From Thermosipho atlanticus DSM 15807 (GTDB taxonomy: Bacteria > Thermotogota > Thermotogae > Thermotogales > Fervidobacteriaceae): a stretch of 64,000 nt of DNA. The first letter of the stretch is position 1, and the number at the start of each line of letters is the position of its first letter. Positions 46,265 to 54,534 of the stretch are shown here, piece by piece. The notes under the pieces are model-generated. The model ran no database searches, had not been told where the DNA came from, and saw only the letters and a program-made list of their open reading frames with translations. The stretch is from assembly GCF_900129985.1 (NCBI RefSeq), contig NZ_FQXN01000002.1:1-64000 (forward strand), in the 5' to 3' direction. The translations under genes and the position numbers were made by a program.

Positions 46265-49200
46265 ATGGGAAAAAAGGATGAATTTTTATTCATTTCAGAT
46301 AATCCAACGACAGAGGATCATTTTAAAATTCATGAGGAAATAGCTGAAAAAATAGCAAATTTTGTTCAAAATATTGAGAGTGGCACAACAATTGCTCTGA
46401 AAGGAAATGGGGTAGTGGAAAATCTAGTATTATTGAAATGGTTAAAAAAAGAGGCTATGAAGGAGATTATAATTATAAAGTATTTGTATTTGATGTATGG
46501 GCAGAACTTGGACATAAATTCAGACAGGCTTTTCTCTTAAAATTCTTAGATTGGGGTTGGAATGAGTTTAAGGAAAAAGGTGTTTTTCAAAATAGTGAAG
46601 ATTGTAAAGTGAGTTATGAAGGAAAAAGACTTGAAATTTTGGGAAAGAAACGAGAACTTGAAAGGACAGTTAAACCAAATAAAGAGAGTGCAGTGATTCA
46701 TTTGTTTATTATAATTTTAATGCTAACCATTGTACCAAGTCTTATAAGTGTATTTCTAGGTTATTTATCATTAGGGTTTCTAAGAAGTTTAAGCTTACTT
46801 TCAATATATTCATTTCCATTAACAATTATTCTTACTTATTATCTTAGAGGGCTGAAAGAAGTACAAAGTCATAACCAGCGTATTTTGAAAATATGGTTTA
46901 CTCTATATTTTATTTGGTTGGGTAGTTCTATAGTGTATTTAAATTTTAGTGGAATATTTAGAAATGAAAATATATTAGGAATAATGTTAAAAATAATATT
47001 AGTGGGAGCGTTTATTATTTATTTTACTACCCCATTTTTGGTGTTTGTAAAAACCTTAAAAGAGGATGAAGGAATCACTTCAATTGTGTCTATGTATAGT
47101 GGACTTTTAATTGGTAAATTTAAAGAACTCGAAGAAACGAGAACTTTGGATAATAATTCTTTGGATTTCAAAAGAGAATTTTTGAGCATATTAGAGTGTA
47201 TAAGAAAAGTATATGATGGAAAAATTATTATTGTGATTGATAATGTTGACAGAATTCCAGAAAATAAAGTAGATGAAGTTTTTGCAACTTTGAAACCTTT
47301 TATGGTTTCAGATGAAGTTGAGGAAAAACCTCAAGAGGAAAAAAATGTATTTTACATAATACCGTTTGATCCAGATGGAATTAGAATAGGAAAGGACAAA
47401 GGAGGGTATGATTACTTTAACAAACTATTTAAAAAGGAATTTTATGTTCCTGAACCAATTTATGGCAGTTGGCAAAGTTATTTTGAAAAAATCCAAAAAA
47501 AATTGGGGCTTGATATCCCGTCTTATATTTTTGAAATATCTATTCACATTGCGATTGATTTCAAAAACTATGTCAATTATGCTAATAATAGTGAAAAAAC
47601 AGATTTGAATATAAATAATGACGAAGAGAATAATGAAAAAGAAATAAAAGAATTTCATTTTAAAATTGATACAAAATTTGTACCACCAACTCCTAGGGAA
47701 ATTAAAAAATTTTTAAACAACCTTATCACAATTATACCACCAACTATTAATCTAAAATCTTTAAATACCCCTCAAAAAAATTCAGAGCTTTTCTCTTATA
47801 CTTTGTTTTCTGCTCTAAAAACATATGGAATTTTAAACAGTTCAGATGAAGTAGAAAAATTTTTTATTGAAAAATTCAAAGATGACAAATCTATTTTTGA
47901 ATTATATCTTTTGGAAAAAGGATATACTACATATAGTTTTATTGATTTTGAAGAACTTGTTTACAGGATTTATGCTTTGTATCACAATACAAATTATGAA
48001 AATGCTTTTCGTGTTTTAAATCTTCCAAAACTCGAAAAAATATTTTCTGAACCTTTCTATGATGAACAATTTAAAGAGATTGTTTCGGACGTTCCTGATT
48101 CTTTTAAAGAAAATTTTAAATCGGCAATTGAAAGCCTTATTAACAGGATTATAGATAAAATATATAGTAATGAACCACAAATTATACTTAGTCATGGAAA
48201 ATACTTAAAAGATTTAAAGGAAATATTTCCAGATCTATATGAAAAAGTAAAAGAAAGCTTTTTTGAGATATTGATAAACAAATTAGAAGAACCAGAAAGT
48301 TTTGTTTTTTTAGTTGATGATAAGATTTTTAGTAAATTTGACAAGCAACTTATTAATAAGAAATATGTTTTGGAATCTATTATGTTTATTCAGAAGGAAT
48401 CTAACATTAACTTAATAAACACTATTTTAAAGTTTTCAGAATTTAAGGGTGAAATTGTAACAGGATTAATAAAGGGATTAGAAAATGAATCATTTACTCC
48501 AGAAATTCTAAACAGTTTAGAGGAAAATGTATTTAATCCTGAAAACGATGCAAAACATGTTAATAAAATTCTGGAATTTATAGGAGAATTCTTTAAAGAG
48601 AGGAAGCTTAAACACAAAGAACAATTAGAACAATTGATAAAAACTATGAATCTAACTAAAACTATGATAGAAGAGTCTCTAAAATTGTATGAAACAAATA
48701 TTGGTAGTGCAGAAAAGGAGGACAAGTATGCCCAACTACTTAACTTTTTAAAGGGGATTGGTTTAATAGTAAATTACCTTATAGAGCTGGAAGAAGAACA
48801 ATATATAATAAGTCTTATTCTAAGTAAATTTTCTAGTATATTTCAACAAAATTTAAGAACATATAATACTGTTAATTCTTCTGTTTTGTATGAATATATT
48901 AAATTTATTCTGACCTATTATGTTTACTTTTATTCAAAAGAAAATGAGCGGACTAACAATATTATAAGGAATTTGGTTCAAGATTCTATTAATCTATTTA
49001 ATTCAATTCCTCAAAATCAGGAGAAAATCAAAATTGCCTCCCTTCTTGCTCTGTTTCTTTTAGTTTTCGATAAAACTTCTGAATTACAAGCAATAAACAA
49101 TGTTTTCAATTTAGCTGTTCCAAACTTTATCGTTGATAATATGAAAGAATACTCTCCTGAAATAGACAATATTTGCAAAACTGAAAATATTTCTGATGTT

Positions 49201-49953
49201 TACAAAAAGATATCCTCAAAGTTGGGAATTTCTTCTATAAAAAATTTGTACGAAACTATTTATGAATATTTATTAGAAACTGAGGAAACTAATCTATGCT
49301 GGATCCTTAAATTTTATTCTTTTTTAATAGAATGTGGGATTTCAAAAGAAAACATAGAAAAAGTTATCAAAAAACTGTATACACCATCACTTATTTCTTC
49401 GTGCGACATAAGACTTGAAGATGCAAACATAAAGTTATGGTGTTATTTATTTGAATTAAGCAATAGAGATAAAACAATTTTTGAAAAATTTGAGAATGAA
49501 TTAAATTCTAAACCAGAGTTTTATGAAACCACATTATTTACTAATTCATTTTTTTATGAATGCTGCGTAAAAAACAGAATAGAACTAAATAAAGGCCTTC
49601 ATAAATATATATTTAATGGGCTCATAAACAATCTCGAAAAATTTAAGAATATAAGAATAATAACTGATTTTCTTTTGATTCAAAATGATTTATTTCTTAA
49701 ACCGTTTTTGGAAACTTTCAAATATTATATTACAAGGAAAGCTCGCGAAACAGAAGATAATAGAGGAGTTGCAGAAGAGATCAACTCAATATTTGAAAAA
49801 TTCAATGAGTTTTCTCACAAGCTCAAACAACAAAGACCAAAAATATTTAAAGAAGTATTTAAAAAACCAAGTGAGCAAGATTTCGTTGAGGCACTTGAAG
49901 GCTTAGCTCCAGAACTTCCAAAAGCAATAAAAGAATTTGTTAAACTTCTTTAA
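46265..49953 (+). pseudogene. KAP family P-loop NTPase, frameshift inside Walker A
   Basis: The first frame (46265-46540) starts NPTTEDHFKIHEEIAEKIAN and reaches TTIALKGNG. Adding one G to the GGGG run at 46409-46412 gives GNGGSGKSSIIEMVKK, a perfect Walker A, and joins the 1171-codon frame ending at 49953. Four membrane segments (HLFIIILMLTIVPSLISVFL, YSFPLTIILTYYL, then two more) lie between Walker A and Walker B (KIIIVIDNVDRIPENKVDEV), as in KAP NTPases. A helical region of about 800 residues follows. In this family the NTPase binds the membrane inner face. As read, the P-loop cannot form, so the gene is off unless slippage restores it. Confidence 0.75.
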
Positions 49954-49989
49954 AATGATAAATGAGACGGGAAACAATTTTACATAATA

Positions 49990-50300
49990 TTTATTACCTT
50001 TTCTGCCATTCCGAGGAGTAGAAAAGAGAAAAATCTTATCTGTGACTTATGTGACAACTGTCTACAAATTGTGACACTTGTGACAAAAAACCAATGACTA
50101 TCCCTGTAAGAGTTAGCAAGTATTGGATATATTGGAACCTTTTTGTCATTCTGAGCACGTAAGTGCGAAGAATCTTGAAATGACTGTCGATGAGGAAAAA
50201 ATTAAGATCCTTCGCTTACGTTCAGGATGACATCCCCTCTTTCTGTTATTCTGAGGAGCGTTAGCAACGAAGAATCTTAAGAATATATTTCTATTATTTT
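49990..50300. repeat. Composite repeat block
   Basis: A GCCATTCCGAGGAG unit, a TGTGAC element (50042-50084: TGTGACTTATGTGAC and TGTGACACTTGTGAC), a GTTAGCAAGTATTGGATATA stretch, then two GTCATTCTGAG-type hairpin units. The order of parts is the same as at 53990-54425. Confidence 0.8.
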
Positions 50301-50311
50301 TGAAACAGACC

Positions 50312-50335
50312 CCATTTTTCTTGACTTTTACATTC
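50312..50335. repeat. IS21-like end fragment, inverted
   Basis: CATTTTTCTTGACTTTTACA is the inverse of the TGTAAAAGTCAAGATAAAAATG end at 29937 and 35352. It abuts the ghost DUF4209 tail that starts at 50336. Confidence 0.55.
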
Positions 50336-50482
50336 GCTTATGTTATTTCAAGAATACAAGATTGTTTACATGCATTTATTAATTATAACATTGTTAAGGA
50401 TAGGTAAAAAGGTTATTTGTAATAATAAATCAGGTGGTAGTGTCATAAAAAAATTGAAAGTTAAAATAAGGTATTATATATG
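50336..50482 (+). pseudogene. Ghost C-terminus of a second DUF4209 gene
   Basis: The sequence FQEYKIVYMHLLIITLLRIGKK resembles the end of the DUF4209 protein at 45955-46030 (FPEYSIFYMHLLIIALLRIG). Only this tail remains. It shows that a paralogous DUF4209 gene once stood here and was removed at the IS21-like junction. Confidence 0.7.
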
Positions 50483-50601
50483 AGTTACAATGAAAATGCA
50501 AATTATTTCTATTTATTATGGTTTAATTGTGTATAATCTTCAGTATTTCCAGGTTGTGAATATAACATATATGTTATATAATAGGGGAGAGTTGGACGGA
50601 C

Positions 50602-51015
50602 ATGGGATTTATAAGATATTTTCCAGATGATAATTCATCATCTTCGAATAGGTTGAAAAAGCTAATAGAAGAAGAGTTTAAAAATAAAAATAAAAAACTT
50701 TTTAAAAGATTGGAAGTTGAATTAGCTAAAATGGATTTAATAGGAGCAGATTACATCTTTAGTGTTTTAGAAGAAGAGCGTGGTTTTAATAACAAAAAGA
50801 AAAAGATAGTTGTATTGGAATCAAATTTTTATGAATTACGTGTACCCAAACAAAGTAAGGAGGGCGTTTTTAGAGTTTATTTTACCATATTTCCGGATAA
50901 TAAAAAAATAATGATTCTTGATGCGGAGTATAAAACAGAAAAAGAACCTAAAAGATTAGAACCTGCTAGAAACAAGTTAAAAAGATTAAAAAAGGAGGCT
51001 GGATGGAATGAGTAA
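50602..51015 (+). CDS. HigB/RelE-like toxin of a toxin-antitoxin-chaperone triad
   Basis: A 137-residue basic protein. Its C-terminal half reads YELRVPKQSKEGVFRVYFTI, MILDAEYKTEKEP and RLEPARNKLKRLKKE, the phage-derived Gp49/HigB pattern of ribosome-dependent mRNA interferases. It overlaps the XRE antitoxin gene by eight bases. Toxin-first order is typical of HigBA. Confidence 0.8.
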   Translation: MGFIRYFPDDNSSSSNRLKKLIEEEFKNKNKKLFKRLEVELAKMDLIGADYIFSVLEEERGFNNKKKKIVVLESNFYELRVPKQSKEGVFRVYFTIFPDNKKIMILDAEYKTEKEPKRLEPARNKLKRLKKEAGWNE

Positions 51016-51391
51016 ATTGAAACAATTAATTGATAATGACGAATTAGAAAGATTTGAATTGAAAGCTTCTAATGAAGAAGAAGAATTTGAAAATTTTCTT
51101 ATTAAACTAATTTCTCAAGTAGTGAAATTGAGGGTAGAAAAAGGGCTTTCTCAAAAAGATTTAGCAAAAAAGATCGGAACAAAACAAAGTGCTATTTCAA
51201 GGTTTGAAAGTTTTAGTTCTAATCCTACTCTTAAATTTCTTTTTAAAGTTTTAAAGGCTTTAGATGCTGAATTTGAAATAAAATCCAAAGAACAAGTTCA
51301 AAACATCTTTGATATTGTTGTTGATAAAAATAGCGATTTAGATAAATATCAAATAGATTCTATTAATAAAATTTGGGAGAGAGTATCATGA
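51008..51391 (+). CDS. HigA-like XRE antitoxin with C-terminal extension
   Basis: A 127-residue protein: a helix-turn-helix VEKGLSQKDLAKKIGTKQSA and SRFESFSSNPTLKFLFKVLK at about residues 38-80, then an extension (VQNIFDIVVDKNSDLDKYQI ...KIWERVS) that in chaperone-dependent systems serves as the chaperone-addiction segment. It neutralises the upstream toxin and probably represses the operon. It overlaps the SecB-like gene by four bases. Confidence 0.82.
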   Translation: MSKLKQLIDNDELERFELKASNEEEEFENFLIKLISQVVKLRVEKGLSQKDLAKKIGTKQSAISRFESFSSNPTLKFLFKVLKALDAEFEIKSKEQVQNIFDIVVDKNSDLDKYQIDSINKIWERVS

Positions 51392-51828
51392 TGAAAGCTC
51401 AAAAAAGCGACATAGAATTTTTAGATTATAAAATTACAAAATTTGAATATGTAAACTTATTACAATCTAAAGAAGAAAATATAAAATATGAAGTAAGAGT
51501 TAATCCTCAAATTGGAAAAATTGTTAAAGATGATGAACATGGTAAATATTTTGTTCGGTTAGACTTGGCTTTACAAATAAATGGAAAAAAAGGAAGAACA
51601 ATCCTTACAAAAATTAGATGTTCTATTACGGGGCTTTTTGCGGGTTCTACAAAATTAAATGAAAAGGATTTTTTGAGTCTTTGTGCCACAAGTGGCTTTG
51701 CAAATTTGATAATGATAACAAGAAGTGTAATAATTTCTTTTACTTCTCAAAGTGGTAACATACCTGTCATCATGCCTTTGATAAATCTTTTAAAAACCTA
51801 TGAGCAAAATTCTCAAAAAAAGGAATGA
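51388..51828 (+). CDS. SecB-like chaperone of the toxin-antitoxin triad
   Basis: A 146-residue protein with IEFLDYKITKFEYVNLLQSK, alternating beta-strands, and a C-terminal FANLIMITRSVIISFTSQSG plus NIPVIMPLINLL, which matches the SecB fold (helix, then proline-rich strand). In TAC systems such a chaperone protects the antitoxin from degradation. ATGATG at 51388/51391; I chose the first because it overlaps the antitoxin stop (ATGA). A copy of its 3' end is present near 40890. Confidence 0.72.
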   Translation: MMKAQKSDIEFLDYKITKFEYVNLLQSKEENIKYEVRVNPQIGKIVKDDEHGKYFVRLDLALQINGKKGRTILTKIRCSITGLFAGSTKLNEKDFLSLCATSGFANLIMITRSVIISFTSQSGNIPVIMPLINLLKTYEQNSQKKE

Positions 51829-52015
51829 ATTTGTTAAGATTTAAAAATAAGGGTTTTTATTCATGATGACAAAAGATAATACTATGAGGAATATCCCTAC
51901 GTTCATCCCAAAGAATTCTCCTTTTTGTTATTCTGAGCGTATATGCGCGAAGAATCTTAACTGATCATCGAGAGAAAAATAAGATTCTTCACCTCGTCCA
52001 GAATGACAATGTGGA
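51818..52015. repeat. Duplicated gene tail plus GTCATTCTGAG-type unit
   Basis: AAGGAATGAATTTGTTAAGA onward aligns with 40890-40975 over about 80 bases, and is followed by a unit GTTATTCTGAGCGTATATG ... CCAGAATGACA. The first bases overlap the stop of the SecB-like gene. Confidence 0.7.
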
Positions 52016-52083
52016 AACATGACATTTATAAGATATGATATAATCTAATTTGGTGAACAGTAGGAGCTTACGGTGGTGATTAG

Positions 52084-53166
52084 ATGTTAAAATATGAGTA
52101 TTTACAAATAAAGAATTTTAGAGGTTTCAAAGATTTAAAATTGAACAATTTTTCAAGAGTTAATTTATTTGTTGGAAAAAATGCAGTTGGAAAAACAGCA
52201 ATATTGGAAGCCATTTTTATTCATTCTGGAGGATATAATCCTGAATTAGCCTTCAGAGTTAATCATTTTAGAGGTGTAGAAGTGTTTAAAGTTGATCCTT
52301 TAAAATCATCTGAAACACCTTGGAATTCCTTGTTCAATGAATATAAAATTGATGTTCCAATAGAAATTATTAGCAATAATAAAAAAGGTCACCGCAAGAC
52401 AATCTTAAAATGTCTTAATATAGAAAAGAGGATAAAACTTGTTGAAAATATTCGAAAAACAACTTTTGGAGGAGCTAATTTATCAGCTGAAGCTATACAG
52501 GTATTAGAACTTATAAGTGAAACATCTGAAGGTGAAAAGCGTAATTTTTACATGATAATAGATCAAGGTAGAATAAGTTCGTTTCCCGTTCCTCTACCAC
52601 CTTCATTTCCATGTGTTTTTCTTGGAGCTATGAAAAGAAGTTCTTTCCAGGAAATGGCAGAGAGATTTAGTGAATTGACAATGAATGGAGAATTTATGAA
52701 TGAAATTATTAATTTGCTTAAAATTTTTGAACCAAGGTTGAAGGATATAAAGTTATTGGTTGTTGGAAATGTTCCTATTTTGCATGCAGACATTGGTATG
52801 AAAAGATTGATTCCTATTTATTATCTTAGCTATGGGTTGGTCAAAGCAATAGATATAGGATTGTCCATGTTTAGTGTTAGAGATGGTGTTTTGCTTATAG
52901 ATGAAATAGAAAATGGTATCCACTATTCAATTTTGGAAGATTATTGGTTATCTATTTCAAAGTTAGCGAATATATTCAACGTTCAAGTTTTTGCAACAAC
53001 TCACAGTTATGAATGCTTAGCGGCAGCTCACAGAGCATTTTCAAAAAGTAAAGAATATGATTTTAAACTTTACAGATTGGAAAAAATAAAAGAAGATATA
53101 AAGGTAATAGACTACTCAAAAGATGAACTTGAGACATCATTAGAGATGGGATTTGAAATCAGATGA
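52084..53166 (+). CDS. AAA15-type (OLD/RecF-like) ATPase, intact
   Basis: 360 residues: EYLQIKNFRGFKDLKLNNFS, Walker A FVGKNAVGKTAILEAIF, signature-like YYLSYGLVKAIDIGLSM, Walker B DGVLLIDEIENGIHYSILED and VFATTHSYECLAA. It is a paralogue of the ATPase at 663. The gene overlaps the TOPRIM gene by four bases (ATGA). The pair resembles two-gene ATPase/TOPRIM defence systems such as PARIS, RloAB and Gabija in logic. GGTGGTGAT site before the ATG. Confidence 0.85.
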   Translation: MLKYEYLQIKNFRGFKDLKLNNFSRVNLFVGKNAVGKTAILEAIFIHSGGYNPELAFRVNHFRGVEVFKVDPLKSSETPWNSLFNEYKIDVPIEIISNNKKGHRKTILKCLNIEKRIKLVENIRKTTFGGANLSAEAIQVLELISETSEGEKRNFYMIIDQGRISSFPVPLPPSFPCVFLGAMKRSSFQEMAERFSELTMNGEFMNEIINLLKIFEPRLKDIKLLVVGNVPILHADIGMKRLIPIYYLSYGLVKAIDIGLSMFSVRDGVLLIDEIENGIHYSILEDYWLSISKLANIFNVQVFATTHSYECLAAAHRAFSKSKEYDFKLYRLEKIKEDIKVIDYSKDELETSLEMGFEIR

Positions 53167-53783
53167 AAAAAGTATTTCCCACTGAAATTAATGAATCGAC
53201 AATAATATTTGTTGAAGGAAAAGACGACGAACAATTTTTAAGAGGACTTTTGCAAAAAATAGAGATAGAAGATTATAAAATTATACAGTTAAATGGTAAA
53301 AATAATCTAAATAAAGTATTGCCAGCAGCAGTAAAAGTAAGTGGATTTGATAAAGTAAAAAATATATTGATTATCCTTGATGCAGATGATTCACCTGATA
53401 ACACTTTTAAAAGTGTTTTATCAGCTTTAAAAAAAGCTAATTTACCGTTGCCTAAAAGGCCAGGTGAGCCTACAAATAATGGACAGATTAAGGTGGGAAT
53501 ATTTTTATTCCCAGATTGTAAGAATCCTGGTACTATTGAAGATTTAATTATAAGATCTTTTGATAAAAATGTTTTGAACTGTATTAAAGAGTACATAAAT
53601 TGTGCAGAAAAATTAGGTTTTAATCCCAAAAATGAAGCGAAATCATTTGTTTATTGTTACATAGCAGTGCAACACGAGCCTTCCGGAAATTTTGATGTAT
53701 CGATTAAGAGGAAACATATAGATCTTGAAGCATCGGTATTTGATAACATAAAAGAATTTTTAAAACGTATGGTTTGTAGATAA
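53163..53783 (+). CDS. DUF3226-type TOPRIM protein, intact
   Basis: A 206-residue protein. TOPRIM core: IIFVEGKDDEQFLRGLLQ (glutamate), KVLPAAVKVSGFDKVKN, ILIILDADDSPDNTFKSV (DxD), then IFLFPDCKNPGTIEDLI and AVQHEPSGNFDVSIKRKHID. This matches DUF3226. By family it may cleave nucleic acid when released or activated by the ATPase. A fragment of a third relative lies at 61201. Confidence 0.85.
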   Translation: MKKVFPTEINESTIIFVEGKDDEQFLRGLLQKIEIEDYKIIQLNGKNNLNKVLPAAVKVSGFDKVKNILIILDADDSPDNTFKSVLSALKKANLPLPKRPGEPTNNGQIKVGIFLFPDCKNPGTIEDLIIRSFDKNVLNCIKEYINCAEKLGFNPKNEAKSFVYCYIAVQHEPSGNFDVSIKRKHIDLEASVFDNIKEFLKRMVCR

Positions 53784-54425
53784 AAAAATGTAATGATAAA
53801 GTTGTGCTGAGTTAGGTGTATCTCTATAACTACACCACAATTTTATTATTTTTAGTGATAATACTTCATATTTCCAACTCTTCTTTTAATAATTTTATAT
53901 AGCAGTCCCAATTTTATGTCATTATAGAATGTGGAAAAAGGATTTTAAATAAAGTTTCCCTTTTCTATTGTTTTAAGTAGTTCCCTCTCTTTTTGTCATT
54001 CTGAGGAGCAGAAAGGTAAAGAATCTTATCTGTGACTTATGTGACAACTGTCTACAAATTGTGACAGTTGTGACAAAAAAACAAATGACAATTCCTATAA
54101 GAATTAGCGAGGTTAGAGAGTGTTGGAGAGGTTGGAGAGAGTTGGAAAGGTTGGCAGTTTGGCGAGGTTAGTGTTTTTTTGTCATTCTGAGGAACGAAGT
54201 GACGAAGAATCTTGAATGATTTTTCGAATGTATAAGATCCTTCACATGCGTTCAGGATGACATCCCATTCGACGCTTTGTTCCTCAGGATGACGTACCTT
54301 TCGCACTACGTGCTCAGGATGACATATCCTTTGCCTGCCTGCTCCTTTCGGATGACATTCACTTCGCCCGCCTGTTCCTCAGAATGGCATACCTTTCGCA
54401 AATGCTCAGAATGACAAAGTAGGAG
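53784..54425. repeat. Gene-free composite repeat block
   Basis: 53800-53845 has a loose hairpin (TTGTG...GGTGTA / TACACC...CACAA) that may end the TOPRIM transcript. From 53995: a GTCATTCTGAGGAGC unit, a TGTGAC element (54030-54076), a tandem of GTTGGAGAG-type units (54112-54170), then five GTCATTCTGAG/CAGGATGACAT half-units. No gene is supported. Confidence 0.75.
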
Positions 54426-54438
54426 TTTTAATTTTTAT

Positions 54439-54468
54439 TTGTATTTTTGAGTTATTTTATGGTATAAT
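54439..54468 (+). promoter_or_regulatory. Promoter of the first DUF234-type ATPase gene
   Basis: TTGTAT (54439-54444), 18-base spacer, TATAAT (54463-54468). The palindromic operator follows immediately, overlapping the expected transcription start. Confidence 0.6.
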
Positions 54469-54470
54469 AT

Positions 54471-54515
54471 TACTAACTTACGAGTTACTTACTTATGAGT
54501 TAGTAACTTATAAGT
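54471..54515 (+). promoter_or_regulatory. Palindromic operator upstream of the ATPase gene
   Basis: ACTTATGAGTTA and TAACTTATAAGT around a central G form a 25-bp inverted repeat (54491-54515), preceded by a third half-site palindrome AACTTACGAGTT. The same array occurs at 62757-62801 upstream of a decayed paralogue, where the -10 box has been lost. Confidence 0.65.
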
Positions 54516-54534
54516 ATATAAATGAGGTGGTAAT

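Noticed and set aside
41176-54080. CRISPR array built from TGTGAC repeats
   Set aside because: The copies are kilobases apart with no regular spacers and no cas genes nearby.
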